A stretch of DNA of 64,000 nucleotides from Murinocardiopsis flavida (GCF_003014485.1 NZ_PYGA01000008.1:124001-188000), one strand, 5' to 3'. Positions 42,652 to 52,249 are shown, numbered from the stretch's first letter. Numbers and translations: made by a program. Notes: a model not told the origin generated them from the letters alone.

Positions 42652-43455
42652 CTAGTCCTCTGTGGTGAGCGCCTGGCGCAGCTGGGCGAGGGTGCGGGCC
42701 AGCAGCCGCGACACGTGCATCTGGGAGATGCCGAGCTCCTGAGCGATCTGGGACTGGGTCATGTTGCCGAAGAAGCGCAGCAGCAGGATCCGCTTCTCGC
42801 GCGGCGGAAGCTGCTCCAGCAGCGGTTTCAGCGATTCGCGGTACTCGACGCCTTCGAGGGAGTCGTCGACGATGCCGAGGGAGTCGGCGACAGCGGGCGC
42901 GTCCTCGTCGCCGCTGTCGGGGGCGTCGAGCGACACGGTGGAGTAGGCGTTCGCCGACTCCAGCCCTTCGAGCACCTCCTCCTCGGTCATTTGCAGGTGC
43001 TCGGCGAGCTCGTGCACCGTGGGGGCGCGCCCTTGGCGCTGGGAGAGGTCGCCCACGGCCTTGGTCAGCGACAGCTTCAGTTCCTGGAGGCGGCGCGGTA
43101 CGCGCACCGCCCAGCCCTTGTCGCGGAAGTGCCGCTTGATCTCGCCGACGATCGTGGGGGTGGCGTAGGTGGAGAACTCCACGCCGCGTTCGAGGTCGAA
43201 GCGGTCGATCGACTTGATCAGTCCGATGGTCGCGACCTGGGTGAGGTCGTCGAGCCATTCGCCCCGGTTGCGGAAGCGCCGGGCCAGGTACTCCACCAGC
43301 GGAAGGTGCAACTCGACGAGTTCGTCGCGGATGCGCTGGCGTTCGGAGGAGTCGGCCGGGAGCTCGCCCAGGCGCTCGAACAGTTCTCGTGCACGTGCTC
43401 TGTCGGGCACCGAATGCTCCGTTTTCGCCGTCAGAGCGGACCCCCTTTCGCTCAC
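42652..43455 (-). CDS. Sigma-B/F/G family stress sigma factor
   Basis: 267 residues from GTG 43455. Region 2 is FRNRGEWLDDLTQVATIGLIKSIDRFDLERGVEFSTYATPTIVGEIKRHFRDKGW, and regions 3 and 4 end with QLPPREKRILLLRFFGNMTQSQIAQELGISQMHVSRLLARTL. It belongs to the SigB/SigF/SigG group that directs general stress or sporulation genes. The GTG overlaps the stop of the anti-sigma gene by four bases (GTGA), so the operon is translated as a coupled unit. No anti-anti-sigma gene (SpoIIAA type) is next to it. Which paralogue this is cannot be said without a tree. Confidence 0.93.
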   Translation of the reverse strand: MSERGSALTAKTEHSVPDRARARELFERLGELPADSSERQRIRDELVELHLPLVEYLARRFRNRGEWLDDLTQVATIGLIKSIDRFDLERGVEFSTYATPTIVGEIKRHFRDKGWAVRVPRRLQELKLSLTKAVGDLSQRQGRAPTVHELAEHLQMTEEEVLEGLESANAYSTVSLDAPDSGDEDAPAVADSLGIVDDSLEGVEYRESLKPLLEQLPPREKRILLLRFFGNMTQSQIAQELGISQMHVSRLLARTLAQLRQALTTED

Positions 43456-43877
43456 GCCGACTCCACCGCGCCGCGGCGCTTGAGGAGGACGATGCTCACA
43501 CGGTCGTCGGGGCCGACACCTGCGTCGACCTCGCCTGCCAATGCGGAGAGCACGGTCCAGGCGAAGGTGTCGCGTTCGGGGAGCCGACCATCGGCTGTCA
43601 GCACCGAGACGGCGATGCGCATGCCGTCGCCGGTGAGTTCGAACTCGGTGGTCAGGTCGGTACCGGGCAGCGCCTGGGCCAGCAGCATGGCGCAGGCTTC
43701 GTCCACTCCGATACGGAGGTCCTCGATCTCGTCGAGGGTGAAGTCGAGCCGGGCCGCGAGGCCGGCCGTTGCAGTGCGCAGCACGGAGAGGTAGGCGCTG
43801 TCGGCCGGCATCCGCACGGTGACAGCGTCACGGATGTCCGTGGCACCAGCCGTTGGCACTGCGGTCTCTTCGGTCAC
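43452..43877 (-). CDS. RsbW-type anti-sigma serine kinase
   Basis: 141 residues from GTG 43877, with AAGGAGG three bases upstream. The HATPase fold shows VRMPADSAYLSVLRTATAGLAARLDFTLDEIEDLRIGVDEACAMLL, where the N-box Asn is replaced in GVDEACAMLL as in many actinobacterial RsbW proteins, and the later region DTFAWTVLSALAGEVDAG. It binds and inactivates the downstream sigma factor and phosphorylates an anti-anti-sigma protein encoded elsewhere. It overlaps the sigma gene by GTGA. The short 141-residue length is usual for this group. Confidence 0.9.
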   Translation of the reverse strand: MTEETAVPTAGATDIRDAVTVRMPADSAYLSVLRTATAGLAARLDFTLDEIEDLRIGVDEACAMLLAQALPGTDLTTEFELTGDGMRIAVSVLTADGRLPERDTFAWTVLSALAGEVDAGVGPDDRVSIVLLKRRGAVESA

Positions 43878-43962
43878 GTCCCTCCTTCGGGATGTGCGAT
43901 GGCAGCTTGCTAGCAATGTATCTTGTTTCGGTCCGGCCCCGTTGCAGGCGCCGCGATCGGTG

Positions 43963-44526
43963 TCACGCACCGGATCCCGGTGCGGCGCCCGGTTCCTGCG
44001 ACCGCGAACCCGCGAACGCCGCGAGCGCGTCACCCGACAGCCGGTGGACGGTCCATTCGTCCATCGCGACCGCGCCGAGCGCCAGGTAGAAGTCGATCGC
44101 CGGGGTGTTCCAGTCGAGCACCGACCACTCCAGCCGCGTGTATCCGCGCTCCGCGCAGATCGCGGCGAGCTCGGCCATCATCGCCCGGCCGAGCCCGCTG
44201 CCGCGGAACTCCGGGCGCACATAGAGGTCCTCCATGTAGATGCCGTGCCGCCCGGTCCACGTGGAGAAGTTGCGGAAGTACACCGTGAACCCCGCGACGG
44301 CGCTGCCGCCGCCGGGGGCCTCGGCCTCGGCGATGAGCGCGTAGGCGGCGGGCTGCGGGCCGAACAGCGCCTCGGCGAGGTCGGCCTCCGACGCGGTGGC
44401 CGACTCGGCGGCCTTCTCGTACTCGGCGAGTTCGCCGATGAGCCGGCGGATCTCGGGGACGTCGCCCCGTTCGGCGGGCCGCACGCGCGTGCCGGTCGCG
44501 GACAGGGCGGCGGACGGGCGGGACAT
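43963..44526 (-). CDS. GNAT family N-acetyltransferase, diamine-acetyltransferase-like
   Basis: 187 residues. The GNAT core is seen in TRVRPAERGDVPEIRRLIGELAEYE, ALFGPQP, FTVYFRNFSTWTGRHGIYMEDLYVRPEFRGSGLGRAMM (the acetyl-CoA loop Q/RxxGxG/A as RGSGLGRA) and NTPAIDFYLALGAVAMDEWTVHRL. This arrangement, FSTWTGRxGIYMEDLYV, is that of spermidine/thialysine acetyltransferases. The substrate is therefore probably a diamine or thialysine, which is inference. The last 20 residues are a low-complexity tail. ATG 44526. It stands alone between the sigF operon and the amino-acid importer. Confidence 0.88.
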   Translation of the reverse strand: MSRPSAALSATGTRVRPAERGDVPEIRRLIGELAEYEKAAESATASEADLAEALFGPQPAAYALIAEAEAPGGGSAVAGFTVYFRNFSTWTGRHGIYMEDLYVRPEFRGSGLGRAMMAELAAICAERGYTRLEWSVLDWNTPAIDFYLALGAVAMDEWTVHRLSGDALAAFAGSRSQEPGAAPGSGA

Positions 44527-44591
44527 GGGGCTCCTTACTGGCGGCTGACCGGCATGGCGGCACGGCGCCGTTGTGCCCCGCGAGGGGCGGC

Positions 44592-45383
44592 TCAGAGGAC
44601 CTTGGACAGGAACGCCTTGGTGCGCTCCTCCTGCGGGGAGCCCAGCACCTGGGCGGGCGAACCCGCCTCGACCACGACGCCGTCGTCCATGAAGACCAGG
44701 GAGTCGCCGACTTCGCGGGCGAACCCCATCTCATGGGTGACCACGACCATGGTCATCCCGTCGCGGGCGAGGTCCTTCATGGTATCGAGCACCTCGCCGA
44801 CCAGCTCGGGGTCGAGCGCGCTGGTGGGCTCGTCGAACAGCATCAGCGCGGGTTCCATCGCCAGGGCCCTGGCGATCGCGACGCGCTGCTGCTGGCCGCC
44901 GGAGAGCTGGTCGGGGTGGTGGGCGTGCTTGTCGCCGAGGCCAACCCGCGCCAGCAGCTCCGTCGCGCGCTCCCGCGCGAGCTTCCTCGGGACGTTCCGG
45001 ACCTGGACCGGCGCCTCCATGACATTGGCGAGGGCCGTCATGTGCGGGAACAGGTTGAAGCGCTGGAACACCATCCCGATCTCGCGCCGCTGCGCCGCGA
45101 CCTCCTGCTCGCGCAGCTCGTAGAGCTTGCTGCCCTTCTGCCGGTAGCCCATCAGGTGGCCGTTCACCCACAGCCGCCCGGCGTTGATCTTCTCCAGGTG
45201 GTTGATGCAGCGCAGGAAGGTGGACTTGCCGGAGCCCGAGGGGCCGACGACGCACATGACCTCGCCGCGCTTGACGGTGAGGTCGATCCCGCGCAGGACC
45301 TCCAGCCGGCCGAAGCTCTTGTGCACGTCCTCGGCGACGACCATGGCGTCGGACCCGGGTGCACCGTTGGGACTGTCGGTCAT
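44592..45383 (-). CDS. Amino-acid ABC transporter ATP-binding protein
   Basis: 263 residues. Walker A is GPSGSGKST, the Q-loop [19 protein letters not shown], the signature [19 protein letters not shown], Walker [15 protein letters not shown] and the H-loop [14 protein letters not shown]. This is the polar amino-acid uptake (GlnQ/HisP) type. The ATG at 45383 overlaps the last base of the permease stop (TGATG), so the two are coupled. With the permease and binding protein it forms a complete importer. No separate second permease is present, so the permease is predicted to act as a homodimer. Confidence 0.94.
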   Translation of the reverse strand: MTDSPNGAPGSDAMVVAEDVHKSFGRLEVLRGIDLTVKRGEVMCVVGPSGSGKSTFLRCINHLEKINAGRLWVNGHLMGYRQKGSKLYELREQEVAAQRREIGMVFQRFNLFPHMTALANVMEAPVQVRNVPRKLARERATELLARVGLGDKHAHHPDQLSGGQQQRVAIARALAMEPALMLFDEPTSALDPELVGEVLDTMKDLARDGMTMVVVTHEMGFAREVGDSLVFMDDGVVVEAGSPAQVLGSPQEERTKAFLSKVL

Positions 45384-46351
45384 CACATCCCCCCTCCGCC
45401 GGCGGTCTGGCGCGCGGTGATCTTGGCAACGGGGTCGTTGGTGCTGAAGGAGCGTTCGAGGAAGTACTGCCCGACCATGAAGACGCTCGTGATCACCAGG
45501 TAGTAGAGGCAGGCCGCGATCAGCATCGGGAAGATGCTGAAGTCGCGGTTGCCGATCGCCTGCAACTGGAACCACAGTTCGGTGTTCAGCGGCACGTAGG
45601 CGACCAGCGCGGTGTCCTTCAGCATCGCGACGGTCTCGTTGCCGGTGGGCGGGACGATGACGCGCAGCGCCTGCGGCAGGGTGATGCGCCGCAGCACCGT
45701 GGTGTTGTTCATGCCCAGCGCCTGCGCGGCCTCGGTCTGCCCCTTGTCGACGGACTGGAGGCCGGCGCGCACGATCTCCGACATGTAGGCGCCCTCGGAC
45801 AGCGCCAGCCCGAGCAGCGCCGCCATGAACGCGGTCAGCACCGTGTTCATGTCGACGGAGTAGAACCGCAGGTCGCCGTCCATGCCGAACAGCGGCATCA
45901 GGTAGTTGTCGAACGGGACCCCGAACTCCAGTTCGCGGTACAGGATGCCGAGGTTGCCGAACAGCACGCACAGCACCAGGCGCGGCACGGCGCGGAAGAA
46001 CCAGGTGTACACCCACGCGGTCGCCGACAGGATCGGGTTCGTCGACAGCCGCATGATGGCGACGACGACGCCGATGACGACCCCGATGACCATGGCGAGC
46101 ACGGTCAGCAGCAGGGTGGTGCGCACACCTTCGAGGACGTTGGGCAGGAAGGCGCGCGACCGCATGTACGCCCAGTCGAACGCCGGGTTCGTGAGCAGCA
46201 TGTTCACGAACATGGCGGCGAGCAGCAGGATGACGGCCGCGGCGACCCACCTGCCCGGGTGGCGGACGGGGACGGCCTTGATGGTCTCGGGTGGTCTGCG
46301 CCCCTCCGGCGGGGGTCCCGCCGGAGGGGGCGACTCGGCGCTGGTGCTCAC
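45383..46351 (-). CDS. Amino-acid ABC transporter permease
   Basis: 322 residues from GTG 46351. About six to seven membrane segments run from residue 38 to 310, with a Pro-rich cytosolic start ([15 protein letters not shown]). The EAA-type loop is [43 protein letters not shown], the signature of polar amino-acid permeases that contacts the ATPase. An unusual stretch of about 30 residues follows [21 protein letters not shown] between segments. It lies 12 bp downstream of the binding-protein gene and overlaps the ATPase gene. Substrate is a polar amino acid, not named further. Confidence 0.92.
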   Translation of the reverse strand: MSTSAESPPPAGPPPEGRRPPETIKAVPVRHPGRWVAAAVILLLAAMFVNMLLTNPAFDWAYMRSRAFLPNVLEGVRTTLLLTVLAMVIGVVIGVVVAIMRLSTNPILSATAWVYTWFFRAVPRLVLCVLFGNLGILYRELEFGVPFDNYLMPLFGMDGDLRFYSVDMNTVLTAFMAALLGLALSEGAYMSEIVRAGLQSVDKGQTEAAQALGMNNTTVLRRITLPQALRVIVPPTGNETVAMLKDTALVAYVPLNTELWFQLQAIGNRDFSIFPMLIAACLYYLVITSVFMVGQYFLERSFSTNDPVAKITARQTAGGGGM

Positions 46352-46363
46352 TGCGCGGTGCTC

Positions 46364-47317
46364 TTATCCCTCGACGTCGGGGTTGACTTCGGTCTTCTCC
46401 AGCGTGCCCTGTTCGAGCTTCCAGTTCTTGAGGATCTCGTCGTAGGTGCCGTCGTCGATGAGGGACTGGTAGGCCGCCGCGATGGCGTCGGCCATCTCCG
46501 TGCCCTCCTTGTCGACCAGCACACCGTACGGCGCCGCCTCGTACTGCTCGCCGAGGGTCGCCAGCTTGCCGCCGGTCTGCTCGACCGCGTACGCGGCGAC
46601 CGGCATGTCGGCGAGTCCCGCGTCGGCCTTGCCGGAGGCGATGGCGGCGGTGGCCTGGTCCTGGCCCTCGAACTGCTGGACGTCGATCTCCGCCTTGCCG
46701 TCGTCGGCGCACTTCTTGTTGCGCGCCTCCATGTCCTCGACCTGGACGGTGTCGGCCTGCACGGCGATCTTCTTGCCGCAGGCGTTGTCGGGGTCGATCT
46801 CGGCGGGGTTGCCCTTGGCGGTGAACCACTGGGTGCCCACGTTGAAGTAGCTCACCATGTTCACCTTCGCCAGCCGTTCGGCGTTGATGGTGAAGGAGGA
46901 CACCCCGAAGTCGTACTTGCCGCTGTCGACGCCCTCGACGATGCCGCCGAAGGCGGCGGACTCCCACTGGACCTTCAGGTCCATGCGGGCCGCCGCGGCG
47001 TCGAAGAGCTGGATGTCGAAGCCGACCGGGGTCTTGCCGTCCTCGTCGAGGAACTCCGCGGGGGCGTAGCTGGTGTCGCTGCCGACCTTGACGGTGCCCT
47101 TGTCGCGGTACTCCGCGGGGACCATGTCGGCGATCTTGGAGTCGGCCTGCACCTTCGGCGCGTCGGGGATCTCGGGGGCGGAAAGGGCGCCGCCCCCGCC
47201 GCCGCCCGCGTCGTCGCCTCCTCCGCCACCACCGCAGGCGGACAGGGCGAACAGGGCTGCGGCCGCGATCGCGGTACCGCGCGCGGCCGGTCCATAGTGG
47301 AGCTGCGGCTTGGCCAC
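46364..47317 (-). CDS. Amino-acid ABC transporter substrate-binding lipoprotein
   Basis: 317 residues from GTG 47317, with AAGGAG seven bases upstream. The lipobox is LSAC with Cys28, followed by a Gly/Asp-rich linker ([11 protein letters not shown]). The SBP_bac_3 fold follows: [35 protein letters not shown], then [27 protein letters not shown] and the second lobe with [29 protein letters not shown]. Cys pairs and an acidic insert after [11 protein letters not shown] suggest a disulfide-stabilised loop. It delivers the substrate to the permease at the membrane surface. The exact amino acid is not known. Confidence 0.92.
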   Translation of the reverse strand: MAKPQLHYGPAARGTAIAAAALFALSACGGGGGGDDAGGGGGGALSAPEIPDAPKVQADSKIADMVPAEYRDKGTVKVGSDTSYAPAEFLDEDGKTPVGFDIQLFDAAAARMDLKVQWESAAFGGIVEGVDSGKYDFGVSSFTINAERLAKVNMVSYFNVGTQWFTAKGNPAEIDPDNACGKKIAVQADTVQVEDMEARNKKCADDGKAEIDVQQFEGQDQATAAIASGKADAGLADMPVAAYAVEQTGGKLATLGEQYEAAPYGVLVDKEGTEMADAIAAAYQSLIDDGTYDEILKNWKLEQGTLEKTEVNPDVEG

Positions 47318-47682
47318 CTGAGGTCTCCTTCTGTCAGATGAGCCGGTCGGGGGACGGCCCGACGGCACTCCGCGCCACGCGGCGCCGCCCTCGGGGAGGG
47401 CGGGGCCGCGAAGCGCGGGGGCTTCATCGTGCCGAAGTCGGCATGTGGCTGCGGTCACCGTTGTGAGATGATTGCGTAACGGGTCAACCCCGTAGCAACC
47501 GGCGGCGCTTCACTGCTCGCATATGAGCCCCGCGAGGACCGACCCCATGCGCGCCCGGTCGTGTCCGGCCGGGCGCCGGAATCCCCTAGCACCCGGTCCC
47601 CGCGCGCCGTAACCGAACCATCCAGGCCGTCCCCGTCGTTGGCCGACGGGGGCGAGCGTGCGTATATCCGAGGGGTTTTACC
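47318..47682. other. Divergent intergenic region: importer and malic enzyme
   Basis: About 365 bases. It holds the promoters of both divergent units. A near-palindrome ACGGGTCAACCCCGT around 47477-47491 has one unpaired base and could be an operator. I see no gene. Confidence 0.5.
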
Positions 47683-48861
47683 GTGACCACCGATTCCCAT
47701 ACCGCCCGCGACGAGGATCCGGCCTTCGCCCTGCACCGGGGCGGCAAGCTGCGCGTCGAGTCCTCTGTCGCGGTCACCGACCACGAGGGGCTGGCCCTCG
47801 CCTACACGCCGGGCGTCGCCCGCGTCTGCTCCGCCATCGCCGACACCCCCGAGCTCGTCGACACCTACACCTGGCGCAGCCAGGTCGTCGCGGTCGTCAC
47901 CGACGGTTCGGCGGTCCTGGGCCTGGGCGACATCGGCCCCGCCGCGTCGCTGCCGGTCATGGAGGGCAAGTCGCTGCTGTTCAAGGAGTTCGCCGGGATC
48001 GACTCGGTGCCGATCGCGCTGTCGTGCAACGACACGGACGCCATCGTCGAGACCGTCGAGCGGATGTCGCCGTCGTTCGGCGGGATCAACCTGGAGGACA
48101 TCTCGGCGCCCCGGTGCTTCGAGATCGAGCGCCGGCTGCGCGAGCGGCTCGACATCCCCGTCTTCCACGACGACCAGCACGGCACCGCCATTGTCGCGCT
48201 GGCGGCCGTGCGCAACGCGGCGCGGGTGACGGGGCGCTCCCTCGGCGACCTGCGCGTGGTCATCTCGGGCGCGGGCGCCTCGGGGATCGCCGTCGCGAAG
48301 ATGCTGATCAGGGGCGGTGTCGGCGACCTCGTGGTCGCCGACAGCAAGGGGCTCGTCTACGCGGGCCGCGAAGGGCTGAACGACGCCAAGGCCGAGATCG
48401 CCGCCCTCAGCAACAAGGCCGGGCTCAAGGGGTCCATCGAGACCGCGCTGGCGGGCGCCGACGTCCTGGTGGGCCTGTCGGGGGGCACCATCGCCGAGGA
48501 GGCGGTCGCGAGCATGGCGGCGGACGCCGTCGTCTGCGCCATGGCCAACCCCGACCCCGAGGTGCACCCCGACGTCGCGCGCAAGTACGCGGCGGTCGTC
48601 GCCACCGGGCGCAGCGACTTCCCGAACCAGATCAACAACGTGCTGGCGTTCCCCGGTGTCTTCCGGGGCGCGTTCGACGCCCGCGCGTCCGACATCACCG
48701 AGAACATGAAGCTCGCGGCGGCGAACGCGCTGGCGGACCTGGTGGGCGACGACCTGTCGGCCGACTACATCCTCCCCAGCCCGTTCGACGAGCGCGTGGT
48801 CCCCGCGGTCGCGGCCGCCGTCGCGGCGCAGGCGCGCGCCGACGGTGTGGCGCGCGGCTGA
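47683..48861 (+). CDS. NAD(P)-dependent malic enzyme
   Basis: 392 residues from GTG 47683, with GAGGGG eight bases upstream. The short bacterial malic-enzyme form has GKSLLFKEFAGIDSVPIALS with the catalytic Lys, GGINLEDISAPRCFEIE, FHDDQHGTAIVALAAV with the metal-binding Asp and GAGASGIAVAKML for the cofactor. It decarboxylates malate to pyruvate, linking the TCA cycle to pyruvate and NAD(P)H supply. VVADSKGLVYAGR follows the cofactor motif. The choice between NAD and NADP is uncertain. A strong terminator follows. Confidence 0.94.
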   Translation: MTTDSHTARDEDPAFALHRGGKLRVESSVAVTDHEGLALAYTPGVARVCSAIADTPELVDTYTWRSQVVAVVTDGSAVLGLGDIGPAASLPVMEGKSLLFKEFAGIDSVPIALSCNDTDAIVETVERMSPSFGGINLEDISAPRCFEIERRLRERLDIPVFHDDQHGTAIVALAAVRNAARVTGRSLGDLRVVISGAGASGIAVAKMLIRGGVGDLVVADSKGLVYAGREGLNDAKAEIAALSNKAGLKGSIETALAGADVLVGLSGGTIAEEAVASMAADAVVCAMANPDPEVHPDVARKYAAVVATGRSDFPNQINNVLAFPGVFRGAFDARASDITENMKLAAANALADLVGDDLSADYILPSPFDERVVPAVAAAVAAQARADGVARG

Positions 48862-48880
48862 CCGCGGTCCGACGCGTCGG

Positions 48881-48913
48881 GTGGGCCGGAGCGGGTGTCC
48901 CGTTCCGGCCCAC
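48881..48913 (+). terminator. Terminator after malic enzyme gene
   Basis: A 15-bp stem (48881-48895 with 48899-48913, one G:T pair) with a TGT loop lies 20 bases after the stop codon. Confidence 0.75.
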
Positions 48914-48993
48914 CGTCGTTCCCCCGTTCGGGAGGGACCGGCGCCGCAACCCGTCGATGCGGTCGGTCGCCACTCCCGATCAGTCGGTGTGCG

Positions 48994-49194
48994 CTACAGC
49001 TCGCCGCGGGCGACGGCCTCCACGAACGCCGCCCACGCCGGTGCGGAGAAGATCAGTGTTTCCGCGCCGTGCCGCTTGGAGTCGCGCACGGCCGTTGCCG
49101 TGCGGCAGGAAGCGACTTCGACGCACTGCCCCCCACCTGTGCCGCTGTAGGAGCTGGTGCGCCACACAGGATCCTTGTCGTCGAACGCGGTCAT
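48994..49194 (-). CDS. DUF397 domain protein
   Basis: 66 residues. The DUF397 core is WRTSSYSGTGGGQCVEVA followed by VRDSKRHGAETLIFSAPAWAAFVEAV. These small proteins pair with XRE regulators of the DUF5753 kind throughout filamentous actinomycetes and are implicated in development (WhiJ-like systems). Here the partner lies 117 bp upstream in the minus direction. The exact role is unknown. ATG 49194 has a GGGGGC ribosome site a few bases upstream. Confidence 0.9.
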   Translation of the reverse strand: MTAFDDKDPVWRTSSYSGTGGGQCVEVASCRTATAVRDSKRHGAETLIFSAPAWAAFVEAVARGEL

Positions 49195-49311
49195 CCCGCG
49201 CCCCCTTTCGTTCGGTGCCGCCCGGTGGGCGCGTCGCGCGCCGGGCGGTCTCTCATTTCCCGGCGGGCGGTGCGCGCGCCGAGACGGGGAGCCCGCGTGC
49301 GTTGTCCATGC

Positions 49312-50193
49312 TCATCCGTCCTGCCGCTCCCGCATCCGCCGTTCGACGTGCGCGAGCAGGTCACGTGTCTGGCCGGGGTCGAGCGCAGCGCCCTGGAGGT
49401 GCTCGAACGCCTCGGTGTAGAACTTGACCTCTTTCTCCTTTTCTATGAACAGGCTGCTGGTCAGATTCTCCAAATGGATCAGCCTTGGTGCGTAAATGTC
49501 GGATTCGGCGAACTCAAGGATGTCGAATGATCCGTTGAGCCCGGAATGCGCACCGGTCTCGAAGGGCAGGACCCGCAGGGTGATATGCGGTTTTCTGCTC
49601 ATTTCCGCCAGATGGCGGATCTGGTCGGCCATGACGCGCGGCGTGCCGACCGGGCGCCACAGCACCGACTCGTCCAGGACCGTGCTGATCGCCGGGGGGC
49701 TGTCGAGGTCCAGCAGCGCCTGGCGGCGGGTGCGCAGCCCGGCCTTGCGGTCGATCTCCTCGGTGTCGACGACGCTGGGGTGCGCCTCAAGCAGCGCCCG
49801 GGTGTACTCGGCCGTCTGCATCAGGCCGGGGACGATCTGGGTCTGGTAGAAGCGCAGCGTGCTCGCCTCGGGCTCCAGCCCGAGGTAGACCTCGAACCGT
49901 TCCGGGATGACGTCGCCGAAGACGTGCCACCACCCGCGGCGGCGCGACTCCCTGGCCAGCAGGATGAGGGTCTGGCGCCAGCCCGGATCGTCGACTTCGT
50001 AGAGTTCCAGCAGGTCGCGTACGTCATCGGAGTTGGTGGCGACCTGCCCGCGCTCGATCCGCGACACCTTGCTGCCCGACCAGGACATCTGTTCGGCCGC
50101 CTCCTCGCCGGTGAGCCCGGCGAGTTCGCGCAATCGTCGCAATTCCACCCCGAGACGACGTCGACGCACTGTCGGATTGTAGCCAGCGGTCAC
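49312..50193 (-). CDS. XRE family regulator with DUF5753 domain
   Basis: 293 residues from GTG 50193. The helix-turn-helix is LGVELRRLRELAGLTGEEAAEQMSWSGSKVSRIERGQVA, and the C-terminal DUF5753 domain covers about 100-285, with FQVYLGLEPEASTLRFYQTQIVPGLMQT-like stretches and ITLRVLPFETGAHSGLNGSFDILEF. Proteins of this type pair with DUF397 genes, as here. Streptomyces has many such pairs, some tied to development or antibiotic control. It probably regulates its own locus. Confidence 0.92.
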   Translation of the reverse strand: MTAGYNPTVRRRRLGVELRRLRELAGLTGEEAAEQMSWSGSKVSRIERGQVATNSDDVRDLLELYEVDDPGWRQTLILLARESRRRGWWHVFGDVIPERFEVYLGLEPEASTLRFYQTQIVPGLMQTAEYTRALLEAHPSVVDTEEIDRKAGLRTRRQALLDLDSPPAISTVLDESVLWRPVGTPRVMADQIRHLAEMSRKPHITLRVLPFETGAHSGLNGSFDILEFAESDIYAPRLIHLENLTSSLFIEKEKEVKFYTEAFEHLQGAALDPGQTRDLLAHVERRMRERQDG

Positions 50194-50408
50194 CGGAGCC
50201 TCCTTGGGTTTTATCAGGAGAGGCTACTTCCACAAACGGCAGAAGGTTACTTCACTCCGTCCTTCCGGAAAGCCGAAGGGATAATTCCATGTGGGAATTG
50301 CCGGATCCGCGTCGCCGCGGCGGCGCGCGGACCGGCGGGAGTAGGATGCGGGCCGGGTGCGGGACGCGGCCACGACGGGGTGCGCACGGACGCACGGGAA
50401 GGCGCGCC

Positions 50409-50762
50409 ATGCGACTGGTGTACGTGCTCGACACCGCCGACATCACCGGCGCCGCCGCGTTCTGGTCGGCGGCACTGGGCTTCGACCGCGCCGCGCCCTC
50501 CCCGCTCTACCTCACCCTCTCCGATCCCGCCGGCCGCTGGCCCGACCTGCTGCTCCAGGAGGTCCCCGAGCACAAGGCCGGCAAGAACCGCATGCACCTG
50601 GACATGGTGGTGGCCGACCTCGCGGCGGAGACGGAGCGGCTGACCGCGCTCGGGGCGGTGCGGCGCCGCGCCCCGTTCGAGGAGATGGGCCACCGCCTGG
50701 CGGTCCTCGCCGACCCCGAGGGGAACGAGTTCTGCGTGGTCCAGCGGATCGGCGACGACTGA
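50409..50762 (+). CDS. VOC family protein (glyoxalase-like)
   Basis: 117 residues. The fold begins RLVYVLDTADITGAAAFWSAALGFD, and the metal-ligand regions are HLDMVVADLAAETERLTALG and VLADPEGNEFCVV. ATG 50409 has GGGAAGG about seven bases upstream. The usual first ligand (His/Gln near the start) is less clear: YVLDT holds no His. The second module has His65 (HLD) and Glu108 (NEF). The substrate is unknown. It lies 51 bases before the quinone oxidoreductase gene on the same strand and might be co-transcribed, although the next gene has its own -10-like element. Confidence 0.85.
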   Translation: MRLVYVLDTADITGAAAFWSAALGFDRAAPSPLYLTLSDPAGRWPDLLLQEVPEHKAGKNRMHLDMVVADLAAETERLTALGAVRRRAPFEEMGHRLAVLADPEGNEFCVVQRIGDD

Positions 50763-50813
50763 CCTCGCGGGCGCCCGCGCCCGCGGGGCGGATCGGTGGT
50801 TAGGGTCGGGGGC

Positions 50814-51782
50814 ATGTTCGCTATCACCGCCGCGCGCATCGACAAGGACAACCCACTCGACGCATTGGGGGTCGGCGAGCACCCCGACCCCGTCCCGCCC
50901 GACGGCTGGACCACCGTCACCGTCAAGGCCGCCGCGCTCAACCACCACGACCTGTTCAGCCTGCGCGGGGTCGGCCTCTCCGCCGACAAGTGCCCGATGG
51001 TCCTCGGCTGCGACGCAGCGGGGCTCGACGAGGACGGCAACCCGGTGATCGTGCACGCCGTCATCGGCGACGCCGACGCCGGGGGCGGCGACGAGACCCG
51101 CGACCCCCGCCGCTCGCTGCTGTCCGAGGTGCACGACGGCACGTTCGCGGAGAAGGTGGCCGTGCCGCGCCGCAACCTGATCCCCAAACCCGACGAGCTC
51201 TCCTTCGAGGAGGCCGCCTGCCTGCCCACGGCATGGCTCACGGCCTACCGGATGCTCTTCGACAAGGCCGGCCTGGAACCCGGCGCGCCGATTCTCGTGC
51301 AGGGCGCCGGCGGCGGGGTCACCAGCGCCCTGATCCGCCTCGCCGCGACCTCCGGCTACCGCGTCTACGCCACCAGCCGCAGCGAGACCAAGCGCGCCAA
51401 GGCGCTGGAGCTCGGCGCGCACGAGGCGCTGGAGAGCGGCGCCCGGCTGCCCGAGAAGGTCGACGCCGTGTTCGACACGGTTGGCGCGGCGACCTGGAAG
51501 CACTCGCTGCGCGCGCTGCGGCCCGGCGGGAAGATCGTCACCTGCGGCGCCACCAGCGGCGACGCCCCTTCGGCCGAACTGACCCGGGTGTTCTTCCTGC
51601 AACTCCAGGTCATCGGGTCGACCATGGGCTCACGCGATCAGCTGCGCCGCCTGGTGGAGTTCTGCGCGCGCACCGGGGTCCGCCCCGAGATCGACCGGGT
51701 CCTCCCCCTCGCCCGCGCAGCGGAGGGCTTCCGCGCGATGGACCAGGGCGACCTCTTCGGCAAGGTGGTGTTCACGGCGTGA
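50814..51782 (+). CDS. Zinc-free quinone oxidoreductase-like MDR protein
   Basis: 322 residues. The MDR fold shows ALNHHDLFSLRGVGL and CPMVLGCDAAGLDEDG in the catalytic part, then AACLPTAWLTAYRMLFDKAG and the NADPH motif VQGAGGGVTSALIRLA. The structural zinc Cys cluster of alcohol dehydrogenases is absent, as in quinone oxidoreductases, and no catalytic Cys-His set is seen. ATG 50814 follows TAGGGT (50801-50806) by seven bases without a Shine-Dalgarno, so the mRNA is probably leaderless. The likely reaction is NADPH-dependent reduction of quinones or enones, which is inference. Confidence 0.87.
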   Translation: MFAITAARIDKDNPLDALGVGEHPDPVPPDGWTTVTVKAAALNHHDLFSLRGVGLSADKCPMVLGCDAAGLDEDGNPVIVHAVIGDADAGGGDETRDPRRSLLSEVHDGTFAEKVAVPRRNLIPKPDELSFEEAACLPTAWLTAYRMLFDKAGLEPGAPILVQGAGGGVTSALIRLAATSGYRVYATSRSETKRAKALELGAHEALESGARLPEKVDAVFDTVGAATWKHSLRALRPGGKIVTCGATSGDAPSAELTRVFFLQLQVIGSTMGSRDQLRRLVEFCARTGVRPEIDRVLPLARAAEGFRAMDQGDLFGKVVFTA

Positions 51783-51815
51783 CCCGGCTCCCCTGGCCCC
51801 GCGGCCCAGGGACGC

Positions 51816-52040
51816 TCAGAGGAGCTTCTGAAGTTCCTCTGGCGTCATGCCGACATCGGCGAGGATCCCACGGAGGGTGCCTTTCGCGAGATCGCGTCCC
51901 GAGTGCACGGGAACGGTGGTGCCGCGACCGTCCGGGTGACGCATGATGCGATGACTACCGCTGATCCGTACCACGGCGAATCCCACCTTTTCGAGTGCCT
52001 TGACCACGCGGTCGCCTCGGACGCAGGGAACCGGAGGCAT
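51816..52040 (-). CDS. hicA: HicA family toxin (mRNA interferase)
   Basis: 74 residues. The HicA dsRBD-like fold is RVVKALEKVGFAVVRISGSHRIMRHPDGR with the catalytic His30 in SGSHRI, then TVPVHSGRDLAKGTLRGILADVGMTPEEL. HicA proteins cleave mRNA and tmRNA and are held off by HicB. The ATG overlaps the last base of the hicB stop (TGATG), coupling toxin to antitoxin. The order is antitoxin first, the reverse of E. coli hicAB. Confidence 0.92.
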   Translation of the reverse strand: MPPVPCVRGDRVVKALEKVGFAVVRISGSHRIMRHPDGRGTTVPVHSGRDLAKGTLRGILADVGMTPEELQKLL

Positions 52041-52249
52041 CAGGCGACGTCCATGGTCAATGCAAGTTCTTGCGGAGCCCCGAACTCTTCCAGGAGGCCG
52101 GAAAGAGCGACTCGGAGATCAGCGATCGCGGAGTCGGGATCGCTGCCTTCCCCATGTGCTCCGACACCAGGGCGCAGTTGGGCGTGCGCACACCACACAC
52201 CGTCTTCGTCCTGGTCCAGGACGTATGGAATGTGAACGGTCCGAGCCAT
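52040..52249 (-). CDS. hicB: HicB family antitoxin
   Basis: 69 residues from ATG 52249, with GAGGAG ten bases upstream. The sequence TVHIPYVLDQDEDGVWCAHAQL followed by GVGAHGEGSDPDSAIADLRVALSGLLEEFG matches the partially degraded RNase H fold of HicB. No C-terminal DNA-binding (RHH/HTH) domain is present, so autoregulation may rest on another protein, and an RHH protein is encoded 130 bp upstream. It neutralises HicA. Confidence 0.88.
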   Translation of the reverse strand: MARTVHIPYVLDQDEDGVWCAHAQLRPGVGAHGEGSDPDSAIADLRVALSGLLEEFGAPQELALTMDVA